From Ardenticatenaceae bacterium (lineage in GTDB: Bacteria; Chloroflexota; Anaerolineae; Promineifilales; Promineifilaceae): a stretch of 21,600 bases of DNA. This document shows, piece after piece, positions 13,670-19,753 of this stretch; the first letter of the stretch is position 1, and each line of letters starts with the position of its first letter. The notes beneath the pieces were generated by a model that saw nothing but the letters and a program-made list of their open reading frames with translations, was not told where the DNA came from and searched no databases. Location of the stretch: NCBI GenBank assembly GCA_020634415.1, contig JACKBT010000060.1:1-21600 (forward strand). Direction: 5' to 3'. The translations under genes and the position numbers were made by a program.

Positions 13670-15139
13670 ATGCGCGATGCAAATAAAGGCTATCTGTTGC
13701 CGGACAATGTTTCACCCGAAGACATGCTATGTCTTAAGGTTTTTATTCCCAATGAACCGCGATACCTTGAGGCGTTTTCAGGTCAGTATCACGATTTGGG
13801 TACATGGTTGGCATGGGAAAAAGACAACACAAACCGGGCTGCCCTGGCGGCTGCTGCCTGGAAAAGCGCCATTGATTACACGTATGAAAATGGTTGGCTA
13901 AATTGTGGTGAATCTATGGAATGTTGCGAAGAAATCCTGAACAGACTGACAAACATAGAGACCTTAATCGGAGGATTAGACATGACTGTTACAGTAAACA
14001 ACTGCATTAGTTGCGGGTGCGGTGGCGGCTGCGGCTGCAATAACGGAGATTACCCCTGGGGGAATGACCCCGCACAAGACCCATTGCCCACCCCACCATC
14101 CACTGACCCAACATACCCCAACGAGGCCGACCCGGCAGGGTGGTGCGACCGTGTGACCGAAATTGTTAGCCGTTACGTCGTGGTTTTTCAAACACTACAG
14201 GAATGGTGGGGCGGGATAAATGGAACAGCTACGGCCATAATATCCTGGATAGATTACTACTTCGGCAGCCTGGGGGTTGCTTCACCCATAATCGTTGCCG
14301 CGCTTTCTGCCGCCTTGTCATTTGTCCTGACAAACTCTCTTGTAGAGCGGTTGCGAACGGTCGCGGAAAATGCCAAAGATGCGCTTATCTGCGCCTTAAT
14401 TCCCACCGAATCACCTGCCGAATCTAAAAGTGCATTTGAGGCCGAATTATCCCAGCAATATGCAGGCGAAAGTTTGCCCGTTAGAACGCTAATGAAGGCG
14501 GTTGCCTTAGTGATAGATTGGAACAAAGTACACGATCTAGAAGGCATTCCGACGTCACCCGAATACGTCGGCAGCAGCTGCGACGATTGCGACAGTGGTG
14601 GTGGTGGCGGCGGCAGCCCAACACCCGATTGGCCCGACGAGCCGGAACCGTCAGCCAGCATAGAATGGCGCGTCGGCACAATTGCCGAATCCGAAGAAGA
14701 TCAGTTCACGGTTAGGCTAGATTTGCAGGCAGACGGATGGCTGTATGAAGCCTATATACCGACATCTTCTAGTACGTGGTCTCCTAATATTCTTTGTTCA
14801 CCGCCAACCCTGGCGCCAGGAGAATCTATTGTCGGCTTTACTTACCTTGTCTATGACAATATGACGGATGGTGGCATTAATGACCCAACCAACGGGACGG
14901 TTAGGATAGCGGGGCGTTCTGATAATATTCCTCCCTGGCGGCGACTGTTCTACCTGACCGACTACGATGACGAACTGCTCCCCACGGCCGATTACGACCT
15001 ATCAGAAGAAGTTAACCAGACCGAAATGGACGAACCGAAATCCATAGAGCATTATGCAAGAATTGGTATTAGTGGCACTCCTCCCGGCACAGCGTATGTT
15101 GATGTTAGGGCGGTTCTCTGGGCCATTTTGCTGCCCTAA
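13670..15139 (+). CDS. Large modular structural / spike-like protein
   Basis: This 489-aa protein is the largest of the element. Residues ~20-75 repeat the module of the upstream 71-aa protein. Then come a Cys/Gly-rich knot (NNCISCGCGGGCGCNNG, 110-126), a Pro-rich linker (~134-157), a helical region with an apolar stretch (GVASPIIVAALSAALSFVLTN, 202-222) that could insert in a membrane, a CDDC-(Gly)6-Pro hinge (304-318), and a C-terminal beta-rich domain (~330-489). Shape and position suggest a low-copy spike, tail or minor coat protein. There is no ribosome-binding site, and a strong terminator lies just upstream; the frame is the same as that of the previous gene, so readthrough is possible. 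It ends 7 bp before attR. Confidence 0.75.
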   Translation: MRDANKGYLLPDNVSPEDMLCLKVFIPNEPRYLEAFSGQYHDLGTWLAWEKDNTNRAALAAAAWKSAIDYTYENGWLNCGESMECCEEILNRLTNIETLIGGLDMTVTVNNCISCGCGGGCGCNNGDYPWGNDPAQDPLPTPPSTDPTYPNEADPAGWCDRVTEIVSRYVVVFQTLQEWWGGINGTATAIISWIDYYFGSLGVASPIIVAALSAALSFVLTNSLVERLRTVAENAKDALICALIPTESPAESKSAFEAELSQQYAGESLPVRTLMKAVALVIDWNKVHDLEGIPTSPEYVGSSCDDCDSGGGGGGSPTPDWPDEPEPSASIEWRVGTIAESEEDQFTVRLDLQADGWLYEAYIPTSSSTWSPNILCSPPTLAPGESIVGFTYLVYDNMTDGGINDPTNGTVRIAGRSDNIPPWRRLFYLTDYDDELLPTADYDLSEEVNQTEMDEPKSIEHYARIGISGTPPGTAYVDVRAVLWAILLP

Positions 15140-15146
15140 GTAAAGT

Positions 15147-15189
15147 TATGCCCCGTAGGGGACTCGAACCCCTGTTTTAGCCTTGAGAG
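15147..15189 (-). repeat. attR: 43-bp direct repeat inside tRNA-Glu
   Basis: Identical to 6981-7023. It covers the tRNA from the first base of the anticodon loop (15189) through the 3' end and two bases beyond. Tyrosine recombinases that use tRNA genes commonly recombine at the anticodon-loop symmetry, which matches the sharp end of identity here. Confidence 0.93.
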
Positions 15190-15221
15190 GGCTACGTCCT
15201 GGGCCGCTAGACGAACGGGGC
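15149..15221 (-). tRNA. tRNA-Glu (CUC)
   Basis: This 73-nt gene folds as a full cloverleaf. The acceptor stem is GCCCCGT with ACGGGGC, the anticodon stem TAGCC with GGCTA around loop CTCTCAA (anticodon CTC at 15187-15185), and the T-arm AGGGG-TTCGAGT-CCCCT; the discriminator is A and CCA is not encoded. Its own promoter is at 15236-15264. The element is inserted at its 3' end and keeps it intact, but moves its presumed terminator to 6939-6973. Confidence 0.97.
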
Positions 15222-15235
15222 GGAACGCGATTGAG

Positions 15236-15264
15236 ATTCTAACAAACGGCTATGTGCCTGTCAA
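15236..15264 (-). promoter_or_regulatory. tRNA-Glu promoter
   Basis: On the minus strand TTGACA (15264-15259), a 17-nt spacer and TAGAAT (15241-15236) form a near-consensus sigma-70 promoter about 14 nt before the tRNA 5' end. Confidence 0.85.
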
Positions 15265-15329
15265 AAAGTCATCCAAAGGAGGGTGCGGACTGGCAGCCAA
15301 GCAATCTCCAGTCCCCAACCTCTGGCCTC

Positions 15330-15767
15330 CTACTCCTCCTCATCGGCCGTTAAGCCCTGTTCCGTAATTTGCAGCCGAATTAACCCCTTTACTTCCTCGG
15401 GGTCAGCCAGTTCGCCTTTGCGCAAGATTACCAAATCACCGGCGAGGGCCATCTGCTTGGCCATCAGCCGCACCCGCTTCAGCATCGTCTGCCACTTCTC
15501 TGGGTACACCGCCTGGGCAATCGCCTCTGGCTTCACCGAGCCGTCTAGCCCCGCCTCGCGGCACATCTCTAAAATTGTTGCCCGCACCACAGTATCGGCG
15601 ATGCGCCGCAAGCCCTGCTTGTTCAGCTTCTCACGCGGCTCGCCCTGGGGCGGGACCGGCGGTTTGGGTGGTCTGTTCTTCAACCGTTTTGCTTTGATCC
15701 GCTGCTTTTTTGTTGCTGGACCTCGTTTGCCTTTCTTTTCTTCCACGTACATCTCCACAGTTGTCAT
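15330..15767 (-). CDS. DUF3253 family protein
   Basis: This 145-aa protein has a lysine/arginine- and proline-rich N-terminus (KKGKRGPATKKQRIKAKRLK, then PPKPPVPPQ) before a C-terminal domain. The domain reads VRATILEMCREAG, then VKPEAIAQAVYPEKWQTMLK and RVRLMAKQMALAGDLVILRK, ending in the GLIRLQI strand. This is the DUF3253 pattern, a small winged-helix-like domain of unknown function. The frame is open to 15923, but that extension is low-complexity and overlaps a repeat. I chose the ATG at 15767; 15752 is also possible, and neither has a good ribosome-binding site. Function is not known. Confidence 0.7.
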   Translation of the reverse strand: MTTVEMYVEEKKGKRGPATKKQRIKAKRLKNRPPKPPVPPQGEPREKLNKQGLRRIADTVVRATILEMCREAGLDGSVKPEAIAQAVYPEKWQTMLKRVRLMAKQMALAGDLVILRKGELADPEEVKGLIRLQITEQGLTADEEE

Positions 15768-15911
15768 TTCGAGCCGTCTTCGGCCAGAAATCCCGTTAAG
15801 TTTGTTTAGAGGGATTTCTCGGCAGACCTCGGAAAAACATTTATTAGCTATTATTCTATCTGCTTTGTTGCCGAAAAACCTGCTCCGCTTCAAAATTCGG
15901 CAAACTATTAT

Positions 15912-16057
15912 AGATTGGTTCAATCTGATTGCAGTTTAATAAACAAATCGGGTAGTGAGTGTGGGACGATTTTGTAAATCGTCCGAGCGATTTACAAAAT
16001 CGCTCTACATTTATGACCTGATCAATTATTTAAAGACCAAAGAGATTGAACCAATCT
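15912..16057. repeat. 146-bp fold-back (MITE-like) element
   Basis: The segment has two-fold symmetry about 15984/15985. The ends are AGATTGGTTCAATCT (15912-15926) and its exact complement (16043-16057). At the centre two adjacent 21-nt palindromes, GGACGATTT-TGT-AAATCGTCC and GAGCGATTT-ACA-AAATCGCTC (15964-16005), are near complements of each other. The 37-nt arms between also pair at about 21 of 37 positions by my count. No clear target-site duplication is seen. It ends 19 bp before thiO. Confidence 0.75.
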
Positions 16058-16076
16058 TCTAAATGAGGTAACGAGC

Positions 16077-17174
16077 ATGATTTTAATTGTTGGTGGCGGC
16101 ATTGCGGGATTGACGATTGGTTGGCGGCTGGCCCGGGCGGGGGAGGCGGTGACAGTGTTGGAACGAGACAGCATTGGGCAGGCGGCTTCACGGGCAGCGG
16201 CCGGGATTTTGTTTCCAGAGCCGGAACGAACAGCGATGGGAGAGTTAACGGCCGTTTCCCACACCCTCTGGCCTTCATTTGTTGAGGAACTGGAAGAGAT
16301 CACGGGCCTCAACCTCGACTATCGCCGCGATGGCGACATCTACGTTACTTTTGGCGAGGATGAAGCCCGCTTGCAGGCCAAATACCACAAATACCAGACC
16401 CTCGGCTGGTTGCCCCAGTGGCTCACGGGCGATGAGGTGCGCCAGTGGGAGCCAGCCCTCTCGCCCGACATCGCCGTTGGTCTCTACACGCCTATGACCC
16501 ATCAAGTGGATAACCGGTTGGTGGTGCAGGCAGTGGCGCAGGCTTTGGTGAAGGCTGGCGGAATGGTGCGGGAGCAAACGGCCGTTGCCCAATTCCTCAC
16601 GAGCAGCGGCAAAATCCAGGGGGTACGCCTACAAAATGGCGACGAACTGTATGCTGATACCGTTATCCTGGCCGCTGGCTCCTGGTCGGGTCAGTTGGCA
16701 GGATTGCCCGCCGAGTGTGTGCCGCCCGTGCGCCCCGTCAAAGGGCAAATTCTGGCCGTGCAAACCACCCACCCCCTCATCAGCCGCATGATCCGCCGCC
16801 GTGATGGCTCATTGGTGCCGCGCCGAGACGGCCGTTTACTCATCGGCGTTACCATGGAAGAGGCGGGTTTTGACCCGTCCGTTACGGCTCAGGCTGTAGC
16901 CCAACTGCTGCAAAGTGCCGAACGCACCCTGCCTGGCATCCTGCAAAACCCCCTCGTTGAAACCGTCGTTGGCTTTCGCCCCGGCACGCCCGATGACCAG
17001 CCGATTTTGGGGCAAACGGCCGTAGATGGTTTGCTTTTGGCGACCGGCCAATATATGGATGGCATCCTCCTCGCGCCCATTATGGCCCAAGCCCTGGCGC
17101 AACTGGTGCAAACAGGCACAACCCCAGCGAATATTGCGCCATTTAACTTGGATCGGTTTCAAGAAAAGAGTTAA
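16077..17174 (+). CDS. thiO: Glycine oxidase ThiO (FAD-dependent)
   Basis: This 365-aa member of the DAO/glycine-oxidase family would oxidise glycine to the iminoacetate used for the thiazole of thiamine. The N-terminal FAD-binding fold shows ILIVGGGIAGLTIGWRLARAG and VLERDSIGQAASRAAAG, the latter with the family's A-S-x-A-A-A-G-I-L step. R-P-V-K-G-Q-I-L (about residues 220-227), V-P-R-R-D-G-R-L-L-I-G-V-T-M-E, V-G-F-R-P-G-T-P-D-D-Q-P-I-L-G and ATGQYMDGILLAP follow in the order expected for ThiO. Length is normal. GAGG lies about 9 nt before the ATG. No other thi genes are in the window. A related amino-acid oxidase is possible but less likely. Confidence 0.85.
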   Translation: MILIVGGGIAGLTIGWRLARAGEAVTVLERDSIGQAASRAAAGILFPEPERTAMGELTAVSHTLWPSFVEELEEITGLNLDYRRDGDIYVTFGEDEARLQAKYHKYQTLGWLPQWLTGDEVRQWEPALSPDIAVGLYTPMTHQVDNRLVVQAVAQALVKAGGMVREQTAVAQFLTSSGKIQGVRLQNGDELYADTVILAAGSWSGQLAGLPAECVPPVRPVKGQILAVQTTHPLISRMIRRRDGSLVPRRDGRLLIGVTMEEAGFDPSVTAQAVAQLLQSAERTLPGILQNPLVETVVGFRPGTPDDQPILGQTAVDGLLLATGQYMDGILLAPIMAQALAQLVQTGTTPANIAPFNLDRFQEKS

Positions 17175-17221
17175 GGAAAATGCGAGAAACAGTTCCCCTC
17201 AGTTCCTACGAGTTCCTCACG

Positions 17222-18406
17222 TTAGGGCAACTGCGGGGAGCTGGGGGGGACTTCTGATGGACGGTGAAGCTGATACCACCAGCCTAGCAGGCCGCCGGCC
17301 AGCCCGGCCAGCAGCAGCAGGGCAAAGGTTATGTCGGGTGCCTGGCTGAGGAGGGGCCAATGCCCCCAGAAGCCAGGGGTGAGGGGCAAGCCGAGCAAGG
17401 AGGCGCAACCGTAAGCATACAGAAGGCGGTTGTCTCGTTCCAGGCCGATGCCTGCCAGCAGCAGGCTAACAGCGCGGGTGAGGTGGAGGGTGATAACGGC
17501 CGTTTCCCCCAACCCTACTGCCAATCCCACAAGCGCCAACCCCATATCTAGCAGCACCAAAGCCCCCAATAGGCGGCGCGGATCGGCCGTTAAGGCCGAT
17601 AAACCTGCCACCAACACCGTCAGCAAGCCACTCCAGCGCAGCCATAAGGCAAATTGGGCATCTTGCAGCAGCCAGGGATGCTCTTGGCGCAAGTGGAAGA
17701 GGAAGAGGGTGACAACCAGGGGCATGAGGCTCAAGACAAAGACTCGTGCTAGCAGCGGCGTGCGCTTGGCGGCAGGGATGACCCAAATGTAAAAGGGGAA
17801 ACCGGCCATCAACATGGCAAAGGCCACCACTAACAGCCGCGAGGCGGTGGCCTGTAAGCCAGTTTGGTCTGGCCCTATCATCCAGCCCGCGAGTAAAAAG
17901 AGGCAGGTGGCTAACAGCCCAATCAGCAGAAAGCGCAGGGCGGGGCGCACTGTGCCGGCCCGTTCCGATTGGATGATGAGGACGAGGCTGGCAATGGCGA
18001 TGAGCAGGCAGATGGCCCCGAGGGTAAACGGCCGTATCATCAAGGCCGCCGCCAGGGGGGACAACACGGCCAGCGCCATTGGCACAAAGTTGTGGCCTGA
18101 CGGCCACCAGCCGGACAGCAAAAACAGCCCGCCGCTTACGGCATAAAGCAGCAGCAGCAGCGACTGCACGGCCTCTGTTAGGAGGAGGGGCTGTTCCCAT
18201 AGAAAGTAGGTGTCCCCGGCAAAGAGACGGGTGCTGAGTTCGATGGCTGTGGGTTGCAGGGGGATGGCGCGGAGCATGAGCCACAAAACGGCGGTGATGA
18301 GGAGACCGGAAACGGCCGTTACCCATTGCCAACGCCGCAGCGGCACAATCAGCAACCCGCCTAGCAGCGGGCCAATTAACAGTAAAACAGGGCCAGGAAT
18401 TGCCAT
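17222..18406 (-). CDS. NuoN/antiporter-like polytopic membrane protein, shortened and divergent
   Basis: This 394-aa, very hydrophobic protein has about 11-12 membrane helices. The layout and the segment AMLMAGFPFYIWVIPAAKRT followed by PLLARVFVLSLMPLVV correspond to the conserved helix 7-8 region of proton-pumping antiporter-like subunits (NuoL/M/N, MrpA/D). Against that family it is short (usually about 460-500 aa). The acidic residue expected in helix 5 (here ICLLIAIASLVL) and the lysine/histidine of helix 7 (here FPFYIW) are not evident, so proton pumping is doubtful. It starts 3 nt after the TPR gene stop, with which it forms an operon. It is convergent with thiO. Confidence 0.65.
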   Translation of the reverse strand: MAIPGPVLLLIGPLLGGLLIVPLRRWQWVTAVSGLLITAVLWLMLRAIPLQPTAIELSTRLFAGDTYFLWEQPLLLTEAVQSLLLLLYAVSGGLFLLSGWWPSGHNFVPMALAVLSPLAAALMIRPFTLGAICLLIAIASLVLIIQSERAGTVRPALRFLLIGLLATCLFLLAGWMIGPDQTGLQATASRLLVVAFAMLMAGFPFYIWVIPAAKRTPLLARVFVLSLMPLVVTLFLFHLRQEHPWLLQDAQFALWLRWSGLLTVLVAGLSALTADPRRLLGALVLLDMGLALVGLAVGLGETAVITLHLTRAVSLLLAGIGLERDNRLLYAYGCASLLGLPLTPGFWGHWPLLSQAPDITFALLLLAGLAGGLLGWWYQLHRPSEVPPSSPQLP

Positions 18407-18409
18407 AGC

Positions 18410-18898
18410 TTAGTTTAGTTGGCCTAACAGCACCCGTCGGGCATTCGTGGCTGGCATATACAAAGGTTCTAGCGCCAATGCTTCATCATAAGCGGCCAAT
18501 GCCTTCTGAAAGTCGCCTAGATGGGCATAAACACGCCCTAAATTGATGTGCGGGTAGTGGCGGGCTTCATAACGCGGAGCCGCCAACGCTTTTTCCAGCC
18601 AGGGGATGGCTTCTTGCCACTGCTCCATCTCAATGAGGTAGGAGCCGATGTCGTTGTAGGGATTGCCAAAGTCGGGGTCGGTGGCGATGGCTTGGTGGCA
18701 CATCTCAATGGCTTCATCAAAACGGTTCATCATGGCGTAGGTCCAGCCCCAAAAGGTGTAGGCTTCGGCGGTAGGGAAGGTCTCTACTGAGCGTTTGTAT
18801 AGAAACAAAGCATCGCCAAATTCTCCCTTCATTTGGGCTTTGTAAGCACGTTCAAACAGGATGAGGGCCTGTTCTTGTTGAATATCTTGGTCGGACAT
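18410..18898 (-). CDS. TPR-repeat protein
   Basis: This 162-aa soluble protein consists of about four tetratricopeptide repeats. A-L-I-L-F-E-R-A-Y-K-A-Q-M-K-G-E-F-G-D-A-L-F-L-Y-K is the first; the others contain WTYAMMNRFDEAIEMCHQAI, GSYLIEMEQWQEAIPWLEKAL and GRVYAHLGDFQKALAAYDEA. TPRs are protein-protein scaffolds. No signal peptide is seen. It is followed after 3 nt by the membrane protein, so it may be its cytoplasmic partner. No clear ribosome-binding site precedes the ATG. Confidence 0.85.
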   Translation of the reverse strand: MSDQDIQQEQALILFERAYKAQMKGEFGDALFLYKRSVETFPTAEAYTFWGWTYAMMNRFDEAIEMCHQAIATDPDFGNPYNDIGSYLIEMEQWQEAIPWLEKALAAPRYEARHYPHINLGRVYAHLGDFQKALAAYDEALALEPLYMPATNARRVLLGQLN

Positions 18899-18905
18899 GG
18901 GGTAA

Positions 18906-18969
18906 GTTTACAAGTGGCAGGTGGCAGGTGGCAAGTGCTTGTTACTTGCTACTTGTACCTTGCCACTGT
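18906..18969. repeat. Heptamer tandem repeat forming a fold-back
   Basis: Three units of the GGTGGCA type (about 18915-18936) are followed by units of the ACTTGCT/ACTTGTA type that are roughly complementary, including CAAGTGGCA against TTGCCACTG. The repeat runs into the 3' end of the HAD gene and encodes its last residues (Q-W-Q-G-T-S-S-K). Confidence 0.6.
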
Positions 18970-19700
18970 GCCAACACGGCCGTTATCTCTCCCAATCTTG
19001 TCACCCGTGCGTCTGGCTCTACACCAGCGGGGTGGGGGAAGCGTTGGCTGGATTGAACGTGGATGGTGCGCATACCGGCGCGTTGGCCGCCGACTACATC
19101 ACTGCCGGGGTCATCGCCAATGTAGACGGCCGTTTCCGGTTCCACCCCTAATTCCTCAGCCACATGCAAAAAGGGATCGGCCGTGGGTTTCCACTTGCCC
19201 ACATCGGCCGAAAAAAGCATGGTGTCAAAATAATCAATCAACCCAAAGCGGTGTAAATCTTTTTTGTGTGCCGCGCCCGTGAACATGGTGTTGGACAACA
19301 AGCCTACTTTATAGCCTTGCGACTTAACAGTGTCTAGGATTGGTTGGGCATCGGTGAAGGCATGGGCTTGGCCGCAAACGGCCGTCTGATACTGTTCCGC
19401 TGCTTCTATGAGCCATTCGGGGTTGGTGTGGTTGCTGGTGTGGGTGTGCAGAACGGCCGTCAGCAAATCCACCAGCCGCAAATTCTGCTCTCCCAACGTC
19501 GCTCGCCGCCACCAACTCGGCAGCAGCCCAAAACCTGTATCCCGAAACTGGGCAAATGGCGGTAATTCCACACCCTGCTCCGCCAAAACCCCATACGCCG
19601 CCTGAAAACCTGGCGTTTCCAAATCCGGCCAAGTGGCATACGCTCCCGCATACTCAATCAACGTCCCGCCCAAATCAAAAATAACTGCTTGAATCGCCAA
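18942..19700 (-). CDS. HAD-superfamily hydrolase
   Basis: This 252-aa protein has all four HAD motifs: I, VIFDLGGTL with nucleophile Asp9; II, GLLSNT with Ser136; III, GKWKPTADPF with Lys171; IV, YIGDDPGSDVVGG with Asp196/Asp197/Asp201. A helical cap (about 15-110) places it in subfamily I, as in phosphoglycolate-phosphatase-like enzymes. The second acid of motif I (DxD) is Gly11, seen in some HAD branches and expected to change or weaken phosphatase chemistry. Substrate unknown. Repeats lie at both ends of the gene. Confidence 0.85.
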   Translation of the reverse strand: MAIQAVIFDLGGTLIEYAGAYATWPDLETPGFQAAYGVLAEQGVELPPFAQFRDTGFGLLPSWWRRATLGEQNLRLVDLLTAVLHTHTSNHTNPEWLIEAAEQYQTAVCGQAHAFTDAQPILDTVKSQGYKVGLLSNTMFTGAAHKKDLHRFGLIDYFDTMLFSADVGKWKPTADPFLHVAEELGVEPETAVYIGDDPGSDVVGGQRAGMRTIHVQSSQRFPHPAGVEPDARVTRLGEITAVLAQWQGTSSK

Positions 19701-19712
19701 TCTCTACTCTCC

Positions 19713-19753
19713 AGTAATGATGTAATGACGTTATTACGCTATTACGTCATTAC
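19713..19753. repeat. Short GTAATGA repeats with inverted copy
   Basis: GTAATGAT and GTAATGACGT (19714-19731) are followed by ACGTCATTAC (19744-19753), which is the exact complement of the second unit. The repeat fills the gap between the MutS2 stop (19750-19752) and the HAD start. No U-tract follows on the minus strand, so it is not an obvious terminator. Confidence 0.6.

Larger units (their letters stand above)
6981..15189. mobile_element. 8.2-kb integrative element in tRNA-Glu, with Rep_trans initiator and virion-like genes
   Basis: The element is bounded by perfect 43-bp direct repeats, so the excised circle would be 8,166 bp. It encodes an excisionase-type HTH protein, a tyrosine recombinase, a Rep_trans-family rolling-circle initiator or relaxase with a matching hairpin site, a tail-collar-like protein, a highly expressed candidate coat protein and two related structural proteins. 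I find no Walker-A ATPase, terminase, portal, Zot or type IV coupling protein, so it is neither a standard tailed prophage, an inovirus nor a self-conjugating ICE. The best description is a small temperate virus, or virus-plasmid hybrid, replicating by rolling circle. An integrative mobilizable element that carries surface or virion proteins is the alternative. Integration restores the full tRNA at the right end. Confidence 0.85.

Noticed and set aside
6981..15189. Identification as an inovirus (filamentous phage)
   Set aside because: A Rep_trans protein and small membrane proteins fit, but there is no Zot/pI-type ATPase, no short hydrophobic major coat protein with signal peptide, and a collar-like protein is present.
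15287..15315. Possible terminator after the DUF3253 gene (GGACTGG ... CCAGTCC)
   Set aside because: The stem is short with a long loop, and no U-tract follows on the minus strand.
15283..15939. 218-aa open frame on the plus strand
   Set aside because: It lies antisense to the DUF3253 gene, whose reverse-strand product has a recognisable domain; the plus-strand product is low-complexity with no family features.
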